Of a stretch of 47,503 bases of DNA, positions 11,028 through 19,464 are shown piece after piece. The number at the start of each line of letters is the position of its first letter. Position 1 is the first letter of the stretch. Under the pieces are notes generated by a model. The model was not told where the DNA came from, made no database searches, and worked only from the letters and a program-made list of their open reading frames with translations. Source of the stretch: Opitutales bacterium (GTDB lineage: Bacteria; Verrucomicrobiota; Verrucomicrobiia; Opitutales; Oceanipulchritudinaceae); assembly GCA_007134215.1 (NCBI GenBank), contig SLLG01000018.1, positions 1 to 47,503 on the forward strand, read 5' to 3'. Both the position numbers and the translations under genes were made by a program.

Positions 11028-13384
11028 AAACCGGGCTGCGTACAACGCCCGGAGGCGAGAGGCTAGAGCGGGCTGCCGAGGTCCTCTTCCGCTTTCGCGC
11101 GGTGGTGCTTGTCCTGTTTGTGGCGGCGACGGCCTTTCTCGTGTGGTCAGCTCTGCAGTTGCGTGTCGACGCCGGTTTCACGAAGCAATTGCCGCTCAGC
11201 CATGAATACATCCAAACCTTTCTCGAGTATCAGGATGAATTCGGCGGGGCGAACCGCGTGCTGATTGCTTTCACGGTGGATGAGGGCGATATTTTCAATC
11301 CCCTCTTTTTCGACCTCCTGCGCGAGGCGACGGACGAGGCGTATTTCATCCCGGGGGTTGACCGGGCTCAGGTGACTTCGATCTGGACGCCGAATGTCCG
11401 TTTCATCGAAATTGTGGAAGACGGTTTTGCCGGCGGTAATGTGGTGCCCGCCGATTTTCAGGGAACGGAGGAGGATCTCCGGGTTGTGCGCGAAAACATC
11501 GTTAAATCCGGACGGCTCGGCCAGTTGGTGGCCAACGACTTCACGGGTGCGATCATCTCCGCCCAGCTCCTTGAGGTCGATCCGGCGACCGGCGAACGCC
11601 TCGACTACATCAAAGTGGCGAATCACCTCGAAGAGCGTTTCCGGGATCCGTTTGAGCGCCGCGGACACTCTTTCGGGCTCAATGTCCACATCATCGGATT
11701 TGCAAAGGTGATCGGTGACGTGCGCGACGGGGCGGCGAATGTCATTCTCTTCTTTTTTATATCTCTGCTGATCACGACGGTGTTCGTCTTCTATTACGCG
11801 CAGTCCGCGAGGCTTGCCGGGCTCACCGTTCTGACGGCGGTGACGGCCGTTGTCTGGCAGCTCGGGCTCTTGCGCCTTCTCGGCTTCGGGATCGATCCGA
11901 TGTCGATTCTTGTGCCGTTCCTCGTCCTCGCCATCGGAGTGAGTCACGGGGTGCAGATGGTGCGGTCCTTCCGGAGCGGCTTCTTTGACGGCAAATCGAG
12001 CCTTCATGCCGCCCGCGACAGCTTCGTCCAGTTGCTCGTGCCGGGGTCGACGGCGCTCGCGACCGACCTGATCGGATTTATCACGATCCTCGCCATCCGT
12101 ATTCCGATCATCCAGGAACTGGCCGTTACGGCGAGCCTCGGCATCTTCACGCTCTTTTTCACCAATCTGCTGCTCCTGCCGGTCCTTTTGTCCTATGTGC
12201 GGCTCGATCCCGCGCTGCGCCGGCGCATTCAGCACCGCCGCGACAAGACCGACCGGTTCTGGAGGCGGGTGGCTCTGGTGGCGCAACCGGGATGGTCGCT
12301 CACCATGATCGCGCTCGCCGTCGTCCTCGCCGCCGGGGGCTTTCACTATGCCGCGCAAGTGCGCATCGGTGACCTGAGCCACGGCGTGCCCGAACTGCGG
12401 CCCGGGTCGCAATACAACCGCGATAGCGCCGTGATCACCGAACGCTTCGATGTCGGCGTCAATGTTATCACCGTTATCTGTGAAACGATTCCCAACGGGT
12501 GCGTGGATTACCGCATCATGGAGAAGATTGACCGGCTTTCGTGGCACGCACGCAACGCGCAGGGCGTGCAGTCGGTATCTTCGCTTCCAGTCGTTGCAAA
12601 GACGGTCAATCAAGGATGGAACGAGGGAAATCCGAAGTGGCACATCCTGCCGCGCCATCCCGCCGTGCTCGGGCAGGCGATCGCCCCGGTCGACACGGCC
12701 ACCGGTCTCCTCAATGCCGACGGCAGTGTCATGCCCGTCTACATTTTCCTCCGCGACCACAAGGCGGAAACCATCGAGGGCGTGATCGCTACGGTGAAGG
12801 CATTCCGCGACGCGGAGAACGCGGACAATGTCGCCTTCCGGCTCGCGACCGGCAATGTGGGTGTCATGGGGGCGACCAACGAGGTGGTGGCGGCCGCACA
12901 GTTTCCCATGCTGCTCTATGTTTTCAGCGCCGTCATCCTCCTCTGCCTCATCGCCTTCCGTTCGTGGCGGGCGGCTTTTTGCATTGTCGCACCGCTTGCG
13001 GTTGTATCCATTCTTGCGTACGCGCTCATGTATTCGATGGAGATCGGCCTCAAAGTCTCCACGCTTCCCGTCGTGGCGCTCGGGGTGGGGGTGGGGGTCG
13101 ATTACGGGATCTACCTCTTCTTCAAGTTGCGCGAGTTTATGCGCGCTGGCCTGCTCTTCGAGGAATCCCTCGTCGAAGCGCTGCGGCAGACGGGGAGCGC
13201 TGTCGTCTTTACGGGACTCACCCTCGCGGTGGGTGTGAGCACGTGGATTTTCTCGGCCCTGCAGTTCCAGGCGGACATGGGGATTCTTCTCACGTTTATG
13301 TTTCTCTTCAACATGCTGGGGGCCATTCTCTTGCTGCCCGCCATTGCCCGCTGGCTCATGCCCCACCACCACTGGCGTCGGTGA
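11024..13384 (+). CDS. MMPL/RND family transporter
   Basis: 786 residues from a GTG that overlaps the previous stop (GTGA) with GAAGG just upstream. The frame runs open far to the left, but that part is a shadow of the YCF48 gene. Topology is that of a 12-helix RND protein: helix 1 (26-46), a large extracytoplasmic loop, five helices at about 238-400, helix 7 (about 422-442), a second loop, and five helices at about 625-780. GVGVDYGIYLFFKL in the second half matches the conserved charged helix of MMPL proteins. MMPL transporters move lipids and other hydrophobic compounds using proton motive force. With DUF1302 and DUF1329 partners it probably moves a hydrophobic substrate across the envelope. 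Confidence 0.9.
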   Translation: MKTGLRTTPGGERLERAAEVLFRFRAVVLVLFVAATAFLVWSALQLRVDAGFTKQLPLSHEYIQTFLEYQDEFGGANRVLIAFTVDEGDIFNPLFFDLLREATDEAYFIPGVDRAQVTSIWTPNVRFIEIVEDGFAGGNVVPADFQGTEEDLRVVRENIVKSGRLGQLVANDFTGAIISAQLLEVDPATGERLDYIKVANHLEERFRDPFERRGHSFGLNVHIIGFAKVIGDVRDGAANVILFFFISLLITTVFVFYYAQSARLAGLTVLTAVTAVVWQLGLLRLLGFGIDPMSILVPFLVLAIGVSHGVQMVRSFRSGFFDGKSSLHAARDSFVQLLVPGSTALATDLIGFITILAIRIPIIQELAVTASLGIFTLFFTNLLLLPVLLSYVRLDPALRRRIQHRRDKTDRFWRRVALVAQPGWSLTMIALAVVLAAGGFHYAAQVRIGDLSHGVPELRPGSQYNRDSAVITERFDVGVNVITVICETIPNGCVDYRIMEKIDRLSWHARNAQGVQSVSSLPVVAKTVNQGWNEGNPKWHILPRHPAVLGQAIAPVDTATGLLNADGSVMPVYIFLRDHKAETIEGVIATVKAFRDAENADNVAFRLATGNVGVMGATNEVVAAAQFPMLLYVFSAVILLCLIAFRSWRAAFCIVAPLAVVSILAYALMYSMEIGLKVSTLPVVALGVGVGVDYGIYLFFKLREFMRAGLLFEESLVEALRQTGSAVVFTGLTLAVGVSTWIFSALQFQADMGILLTFMFLFNMLGAILLLPAIARWLMPHHHWRR

Positions 13385-13468
13385 TCTCTCGTCGTGACGG
13401 GACCGCGGAGCGAAGAAAAACCCGTTCCATCCTTGCACGGCGGGCGCGCATGGCGTAGGGCTTGAAAT

Positions 13469-13516
13469 GTCGTGTTGTGCCGGTCTTCCGGGCCGGGTTT
13501 TTACGAATTACACGAC
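13469..13516 (+). terminator. Possible terminator structure after the MMPL operon
   Basis: A 7-bp inverted repeat, GTCGTGT and ACACGAC, encloses a CCGG-TCTT-CCGG hairpin, a further CCGG and a run of five T. It lies about 85 bp after the MMPL stop and before the GTPase gene. The stem is short, so termination may be weak. Confidence 0.35.
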
Positions 13517-13596
13517 GGGGCGGTGGCCGCCGTTCTGGCACCGATCCTGCGGCAACCGTCATAGAGAACTCCCGATAAAGGCAAACACCTCAATAC

Positions 13597-15933
13597 ATGT
13601 TAAAAGAAACCATACACGTCGACCTCACCGAATTCTGCCAGAGTTTCTCCGGCACGCTCGAGCCCTTCGCCGAAGCGCTCGAAGAAGCGATCCAAACGAT
13701 CCGGCGCGTGCCGGACGAGCCCTCCCTCAACGCCGTGTCGAGCGCGCTCCTCGACAACCAACACCGCCTGAAAATCCTGCGGGACAAGGCGGCGCAGCAA
13801 AATACCTACCTTGTCATTTTCGGCCCGTTGAAGAGCGGCAAGTCCACGCTCATGAACGCGATCAGCGGCTCCTACGTGAGCGAGGTGTCCAGTCTGCCCG
13901 CGTATCCCTGCCTAGTGTATGTGCACGAAGGCGAGGAGCGCGAGTTCTCCCTCACGCGCTTCAACGGAGAGCGGACGACGTTTCACTCGGGCGCGGAACT
14001 CCAGGAGACTGTCGAAGAGGCGCACCAGCTTCTCGCCCATGAGATCCGCAAGGCCGACGAGGAGGGGCGCGTCTTCAGTCCCGCGCAGGATTATGATGAG
14101 GCCGTGCGGCGCATCGACTTCACGCTCCCGGCCCCGTCGCTCCGCGAGTCGGGCACGATCCTCGTCGATACGCCCGGGCTCTACACCAAGATGAAATACG
14201 ACTACGGGCAGCTCACGCGGGATTTCCGGGATACCGCCGCGTGCGCCGTGTTTGTCGTCAAGACCGACAATCTTTTCTTCGAGCAGGTGTTTACGGAATT
14301 CGCGGACCTGCTGAATGTGTTTTCACGGGTTTTCCTCGTCGTCAACATCGACTCATCCAAAAAGGATCTCAGCCCGTCGGGAGAACTCGAGCCGGCCCTC
14401 GAGACGAAGGATCCGCGGAAGATTGTGGAGGCGTTTGAGACGTTCACCGTGAGCGCGCAGATCCGTTCCGCCATCGAGAGCGGGCGGCTGCGGATTTACC
14501 TGATCGATCTCCTGCGCACCGCCGAGAGGCGTTTGCAGGAGTCAAAGGAAGGCGGCGTCCCGGCCGATACCGCAACCCATGGCCCGGACGAGGCGGAAGG
14601 GGCTGACGCCGCTCCGGGGGCACGCGCGGAAGATGAGGCGGAGACGGAGGCCGGCGTCGAGGTTGCGGAGGATGGTGACGCGGCGGAACATTCTACGGCG
14701 GGCGGCGAAGGGGTGACCGCCGGTGAGATTGTCCGCCCGGAGACGGAGGTGCAACTGGGCTTCGATGCCTTCGTCGACGACCTCACTGAATACCTCAACA
14801 GCAGCGACTATATTATTGAGTTTATGTCCGACAGTCTCCGGCAGGCGCGTTCCGTGCTCGACGAAACGGATGAACAGGCGGGTTCGCAGGCGGTGTCGGA
14901 TTTGCGCGCCCGCATCAAGGATTTGAAGAAGGCGTCGGACGAAAAGGAGGGCCAGCTCCACGCCGTGCGCTTCCTTGGCGAGGACAAGTGGGACCACCCG
15001 CTGGAGGAAATGCTCGGCGGCCTGCGCGAACGCGTGAAGGAACAGGCGTTGTCCGTCCTCCCCGGGCTCAAGGCGAGCCTACGCGGCGAGGTCGACAATT
15101 GGTATGAGTCGGATGAAAGCCTTGGCAATTTGCTCGCGGAGCGCAGCCGCTCCCGCATCGCCGAGGCGTGCTCCGGCGCGCGCGGCAAGGGCGCGCGGTT
15201 GATCGATGAGAGCGCGCGGGAGAAAGATGCCGGGCTGCGCTTGAACTCGGAGATCCTCCATTGCCTCCGCGACCTCGGTCTGTCGCTCGACGATATCTAC
15301 CCCGCCTTCGAACCCGAGGCGAAGCAGCGGCTCGGGAAACCTCCCGAGCTACCTGATCCGGGCGCGGTGGAGGCGGAACTGCCTGTGCGGCGCACGTTTC
15401 TCGACTGGGTTCTCTTCCGCTCGCCCGCCGCTGTGCGGCGCCGCCTCCTCGGCGAGTCGTCGCCCTCAGACCAGCCCATTTCCGCAGGTGTCAAAGCCAA
15501 GCGGCTGGGGGAGACCGGACGCGACTACCTTGCCGCATCCATCGAGAGTTATGCTGCGGAAGCGTTCGAAAACAGCGTCGTGAAGGAACTCGAGAGCGTG
15601 TTGGACGCCTACGCCGCTTTCTTCAAAAAGCGCCTCGCCGAGCGCCTCGACCGCAAATCCACCGAATTGCAGAAGATCTCGTCCGACCTGCGGCGGCGCT
15701 ACCAGGCGCAGCGGTCCGCGCTCGACGCGCTCGACGGTCTCGGCTCCGCGGCGGAGAGGCTCCGCGGCGAGGTGAACGGACTGCACGAGCGCTTTGTGGG
15801 CGACAAACGAAGTCTCGACTCCGCCGTGGAAGGCGCGGATGATGCCGAGAATGCGGAAGATCAGGACGATGGCGACGACAGCGAGGCGCGGGAGCCCGGC
15901 ACGGAACCGCCGGTTGACGACCGCACTGCCTGA
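13597..15933 (+). CDS. Dynamin-like GTPase with acidic insert and acidic tail
   Basis: 778 residues. The GTPase domain shows a P-loop GPLKSGKST (76-84), the switch segment SSLPAYPCLV (98-107), DTPG (191-194) and VNIDSSKKDL (249-258) in the G4 position; the order and spacing match the dynamin_N family. Residues about 318-383 form an Ala/Glu/Asp/Gly-rich low-complexity insert between GTPase and helical parts. The C-terminal half is long alpha-helix with probable coiled coils (EKEGQLHAV region and 690-735), and the last 40 residues are again strongly acidic. No transmembrane helix is obvious. Bacterial dynamin-like proteins remodel or fuse membranes and some act in phage defence. The next gene, 90 bp on in the same direction, is a membrane-anchored ATPase and a likely partner. 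Confidence 0.82.
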   Translation: MLKETIHVDLTEFCQSFSGTLEPFAEALEEAIQTIRRVPDEPSLNAVSSALLDNQHRLKILRDKAAQQNTYLVIFGPLKSGKSTLMNAISGSYVSEVSSLPAYPCLVYVHEGEEREFSLTRFNGERTTFHSGAELQETVEEAHQLLAHEIRKADEEGRVFSPAQDYDEAVRRIDFTLPAPSLRESGTILVDTPGLYTKMKYDYGQLTRDFRDTAACAVFVVKTDNLFFEQVFTEFADLLNVFSRVFLVVNIDSSKKDLSPSGELEPALETKDPRKIVEAFETFTVSAQIRSAIESGRLRIYLIDLLRTAERRLQESKEGGVPADTATHGPDEAEGADAAPGARAEDEAETEAGVEVAEDGDAAEHSTAGGEGVTAGEIVRPETEVQLGFDAFVDDLTEYLNSSDYIIEFMSDSLRQARSVLDETDEQAGSQAVSDLRARIKDLKKASDEKEGQLHAVRFLGEDKWDHPLEEMLGGLRERVKEQALSVLPGLKASLRGEVDNWYESDESLGNLLAERSRSRIAEACSGARGKGARLIDESAREKDAGLRLNSEILHCLRDLGLSLDDIYPAFEPEAKQRLGKPPELPDPGAVEAELPVRRTFLDWVLFRSPAAVRRRLLGESSPSDQPISAGVKAKRLGETGRDYLAASIESYAAEAFENSVVKELESVLDAYAAFFKKRLAERLDRKSTELQKISSDLRRRYQAQRSALDALDGLGSAAERLRGEVNGLHERFVGDKRSLDSAVEGADDAENAEDQDDGDDSEAREPGTEPPVDDRTA

Positions 15934-16023
15934 GGACTGGCAGCGCCCGCCCGGGTGGGCGGTCGTGGCAACCGCTTCCATTCGTCCGGCCCGCCGAGCG
16001 GGGCGGCGTAGCTCCCAGCCATT

Positions 16024-17550
16024 ATGGATCTAAAAGACTTCTTCGCACACTGGCACCTGAGTGAAAACCCCTTTCTCGCTGAGGAGGCAAGAAACGACGC
16101 GGTCTACGCGCGGACATTGGCGGCGACGGTCACCCACCCGGACTTTCAGAAGATCGAAGGGTCGCCGCGCAATCCGAGCACCTCCATCGTTTTCGGGGAG
16201 AAGGGCAGCGGTAAAACTGCGATGCGCCTGATGATCGAGCAGCGGTTGCGCGCCTTCAACAAGGAGCATTCCACCGGGCGGGCGTGGATCGTGCGCTACG
16301 ACGACCTCAACCCTGTGCTCGACCGGCTCTCGCACAACCTCTCCCTCAAAGATCCCGCCGAATGTCTCGACCACATCACCCTTTCCGATCACCAGGATGC
16401 CATCCTCAGCCTCGCCGTCACGGACCTCCTCGACTGGATCCTCGGTGAGGACAACAACGACGCGGAGGACAAACGCCGCCGGAAGGCCGACCGCAAAGCG
16501 CTCCGGAAAATGAGCCGCGAAAAGCGCCTCGACCTCGCGCTCTTCGCCCTGCTCTACGATCAGCCTGCCCACGGTGACGACGGCACCCGGTGGTCCCGCA
16601 TCCTGCGGCTACTCCGCGTGCGGCCCCTGCTCGACCGCACCGGGCTCGGTGTCGCCGCGCTCCTTTTCGGGCTCGCGGGGCTGGCCGGGGCGGGGGTGTG
16701 GCGCTTCACCGAGTCCGCCGCCTTCGAATGGAAGGTGACCGCCGTTGCGGGAACGCTCGGCTTCGTCCTCCTCGGATCGGCATGGGTGTCCGGCAGCCTC
16801 CGCCGCTGGTTCCGCGCGGGCCGCGTGCGGGAAGCTGTCCGCACCGTCAGCCACTCCCGCAAGGGGCTCTCCCGCGCGTTTTGGAACCTCCCGGAGAATC
16901 CCGGCACGCTCGCTCTGCTCCCCGACAAAGAAGACCAGGACAAGCGTTACGAGGCGACACAACGGCTGCTCCGCATCCTCGGTGCCATCGGCTACGACTC
17001 GCTTGTCGTCCTTGTCGACCGCGTCGACGAGCCCGTCCTCATCAACAGCGATGTCGAGCGCATGCGCAAACTCGTCTGGCCGCTCCTCAACAACAAATTC
17101 CTCCAGCAGGAGCGCGTCGCTGTGAAGTTGCTCCTGCCCATCGAACTCGGGCACCAGGTCGAGCGCGAGGACACCGCCTTCCAGCGGCAAGCGCGCCTCG
17201 ACAAGCAGAACCTCGTCAACCCACTCCGCTGGACCGGCGCCACCCTCTACGACCTCTGCAGCCGCCGCTTCCGCCATTGCCAGACCGAGGGCGGCTCCGG
17301 CGCCCCCGTCGAGGAGTTGAAAGACATCTTTGCCGACGATGTCGACCACCACGACCTCGTGGAGGCGCTCGACCAGATGCACCAACCGCGCGACGCTTTC
17401 AAATTCCTCTACGCCGTCATCCGCCGCCACTGCGAAAACACCCCCGGCGACACCGCCGAATACAAAATTCCCCGGCTCACCCTCGAACAGGTGCGCCGCG
17501 AACAAAGTGAACGCGTCATGAATCTCTACCGCGGCATCAGCGCCCACTGA
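16024..17550 (+). CDS. Membrane-inserted P-loop ATPase, KAP-like layout, partner of the dynamin-like GTPase
   Basis: 508 residues. Walker A is GEKGSGKT (58-65). Two hydrophobic helices (about 206-226 and 236-256), joined by a short loop, lie between Walker A and a Walker B-like VVLVDRVDEP (328-337). This arrangement, membrane helices inside a P-loop domain, is the mark of KAP NTPases, though the overall sequence is not one I recognise with certainty; an AAA/STAND-type ATPase is the alternative. The C-terminal part is helical and charged (LRWTGATLYDLCSRRF, near 401-416, resembles a winged-helix lid). The N-terminus, with HWHLSENPF, resembles AAA ATPases of the ExeA/TniB kind. It follows the GTPase by 90 bp with no other gene between, and probably forms a two-gene unit with it. 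The role is unknown. Confidence 0.7.
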   Translation: MDLKDFFAHWHLSENPFLAEEARNDAVYARTLAATVTHPDFQKIEGSPRNPSTSIVFGEKGSGKTAMRLMIEQRLRAFNKEHSTGRAWIVRYDDLNPVLDRLSHNLSLKDPAECLDHITLSDHQDAILSLAVTDLLDWILGEDNNDAEDKRRRKADRKALRKMSREKRLDLALFALLYDQPAHGDDGTRWSRILRLLRVRPLLDRTGLGVAALLFGLAGLAGAGVWRFTESAAFEWKVTAVAGTLGFVLLGSAWVSGSLRRWFRAGRVREAVRTVSHSRKGLSRAFWNLPENPGTLALLPDKEDQDKRYEATQRLLRILGAIGYDSLVVLVDRVDEPVLINSDVERMRKLVWPLLNNKFLQQERVAVKLLLPIELGHQVEREDTAFQRQARLDKQNLVNPLRWTGATLYDLCSRRFRHCQTEGGSGAPVEELKDIFADDVDHHDLVEALDQMHQPRDAFKFLYAVIRRHCENTPGDTAEYKIPRLTLEQVRREQSERVMNLYRGISAH

Positions 17551-17958
17551 TTCCCGACCGCGCCCGCAGATAGCCCTCCTGCTCCCTTCCGGTCCGTCGG
17601 CGGACCGTCATCTTCACTTCGCTCTCCGCTGAGCACCGTCGCAACGCCCGGTCGACGAATCCCCCCAAGATCGTCTCAGCCCGCGAAGCCCCGCTGGAAC
17701 GGCCGTCGTGCGTACTCAAATCCGCCCTCGCTCTCCCCCGGAAACCCCCGCCGCGCACTCACTTTCTGAGCAACCCGCAACCGCAAACAATGATAGATGC
17801 CTTTGACTCATAAAAACATCGAAAATTTCCCCGTGATTGAAATTACGGTGCTTATGTGAAGGATCTGTTTTATCTCTGAGAAACTACATTCAACGTCAAA
17901 CCGGTTACCGGCACCGAAGTGGCGGGATTCGGGATCCCTCTCTTTCGGTCCGAGTGGA
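17551..17958. other. Convergent intergenic region without a gene
   Basis: About 400 bp between the ATPase stop and the stop of the aldehyde dehydrogenase, which come together tail to tail. The left 200 bp is C-rich, with no frame worth calling. From about 17790 it is AT-rich and holds the near-palindrome at 17831-17848. No RNA gene was recognised. Confidence 0.5.
17831..17848 (-). terminator. Candidate terminator of the lysine operon
   Basis: CCGTGATT-GA-AATTACGG pairs over almost its whole length (one G-T). Read on the minus strand it is followed by an A/T-rich stretch ending in TTTTT. It lies about 110 bp after the aldehyde dehydrogenase stop. The tight loop and the distance make this a modest candidate. 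Confidence 0.35.
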
Positions 17959-19464
17959 TCAGCCGAAGCGGATGCCTTGAGCGAGGGCGGGGGGTTGGCG
18001 GCCGTAGTAGGTGGTGGAGGTTTGGCGGCGCATGTACTGTTTCCAGCTGTCGGATCCGGACTCGCGTCCGCCACCGGTTTCTTTTTCGCCGCCGAAGGCA
18101 CCGCCGATTTCCGCGCCGCTGGTGCCGATGTTGACGTTGGCGATGCCGCAGACGGCGTTTTGGCGAAAGACTTCGGCCTCGCGCAGGTCAGTGGTGAAGA
18201 TGGCGCCGGAGAGGCCCTGGGGCACGGCGTTGTGGAGGGCGACGGCATCATCGAGCCCGCGGCAGGGCATGGCGTAGAGGATTGGCGCGAAGGTCTCGGC
18301 GCGGACGACGGGGATCGGTTCCCGTAGGCAGACGAGGGCGGGTTCGACGTAGAAGGCCTCCGGATACCGTTCGGCGAGGAGGCGTCCGCCGCCGTGGACG
18401 GCCGCGCCCGCAGCGCGGGCGGTCTCAAGGGCGGCTTGCATGGCGTCGAAGGCGCGGCGGTCGATGAGGGGGCCGACAAGGGTGCCGTCGGCGAGGGGAT
18501 CGCCGATGCGTCCGCGGAGGGAGGTGAAGGTTGTTTCGAGGCGGGCGACGAGTTCGTCATAGACGGATTCGTGCGCGATGAGGCGGCGGGTGGAGGTACA
18601 GCGTTGCCCGGCGGTCCCGACCGCGCCGAAGACGATGGAGGGCAGGGCGACGGCGGGGTCGTATGAGGGCATGACAATGACGGCGTTGTTGCCGCCGAGT
18701 TCGAGGAGGCACCGGCCCATGCGGTCGGCGACGTCCCGGCCCACGGCTTTGCCCATGGGCACGCTGCCGGTGGCGCTGACGAGGGCGGCTCGGGGATCGC
18801 GCGCGAGGGCTTGCCCGGCCTCATGTCCGCCGATAACAACTTGGGAGAGGTGGGGCGGTATGTCGTCGATACCGGATTCAGCGACTGTCTTCTCAAAGAG
18901 GGTCTGGCAGGCGAGGGCGGTGAGCGGCGCCTTCTCGGAGGGTTTCCAGACGACGGTGTCGCCGCAGACGAGGGCGACGGCGGAGTTCCACGACCAGACG
19001 GCGACGGGAAAATTAAATGCGCTGATGACGCCGACGACGCCGAGCGGATGCCAGTTTTCGTGCATGACGTGGGCGGGGCGTTCGGAGGGGAGGGTGAGCC
19101 CGCCGAGTGTGCGAGAGAGACCGACGGCGAAGTCGCAGATGTCGATCATCTCCTGCACCTCACCGAGGCCCTCCTCGCGGATCTTGCCGCACTCGATGGC
19201 GACGAGTTCGCCGAGGGCTTCTTTGTGTGCGCGCAGGGTATCGCCGAAGCGGCGGATGAGTTCGCCGCGCACGGGTGCGGGCACCGACCGCCAGGTCTCG
19301 AAGGCTTGTGCCGCGCGCGCTACGGCGGCACCGACGTCGTCCGGACCGGACTGTGGAAGGCGGGCGATTTCACCGCCGTCGACCGGTGAGCGGACGGACA
19401 GGCTGCCGCCCCGGAGCGCGTCGGGGCGGAGGTGCAGTTTGGTGAGGAGCGGATCGATGTTCAT
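17959..19464 (-). CDS. ALDH7-family aldehyde dehydrogenase, probable L-aminoadipate-semialdehyde dehydrogenase
   Basis: 501 residues. It oxidises 2-aminoadipate 6-semialdehyde (allysine) to 2-aminoadipate with NAD(P)+. ALDH7/antiquitin signatures are visible: SAFNFPVAVWSWNSAVAL, the cofactor segment ATGSVPMGKAVG, general base Glu255 in LELGGNNAVIV and nucleophile Cys289 in GTAGQRCTSTRRL. The GGNN and RCTSTRRL forms separate ALDH7 from other aldehyde dehydrogenases. The frame continues far upstream, but that part is a shadow of the dehydrogenase gene; the ATG at 19464 overlaps that gene's stop by four bases, so the two are translationally coupled. It is the last gene of the hglS operon and supplies the step after the dehydrogenase. 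Confidence 0.88.
   Translation of the reverse strand: MNIDPLLTKLHLRPDALRGGSLSVRSPVDGGEIARLPQSGPDDVGAAVARAAQAFETWRSVPAPVRGELIRRFGDTLRAHKEALGELVAIECGKIREEGLGEVQEMIDICDFAVGLSRTLGGLTLPSERPAHVMHENWHPLGVVGVISAFNFPVAVWSWNSAVALVCGDTVVWKPSEKAPLTALACQTLFEKTVAESGIDDIPPHLSQVVIGGHEAGQALARDPRAALVSATGSVPMGKAVGRDVADRMGRCLLELGGNNAVIVMPSYDPAVALPSIVFGAVGTAGQRCTSTRRLIAHESVYDELVARLETTFTSLRGRIGDPLADGTLVGPLIDRRAFDAMQAALETARAAGAAVHGGGRLLAERYPEAFYVEPALVCLREPIPVVRAETFAPILYAMPCRGLDDAVALHNAVPQGLSGAIFTTDLREAEVFRQNAVCGIANVNIGTSGAEIGGAFGGEKETGGGRESGSDSWKQYMRRQTSTTYYGRQPPALAQGIRFG

Noticed and set aside
11147-13438. 763-codon minus-strand open frame
   Set aside because: Hydrophilic and His/Arg-rich, exactly opposite the MMPL transporter helices; no motif.
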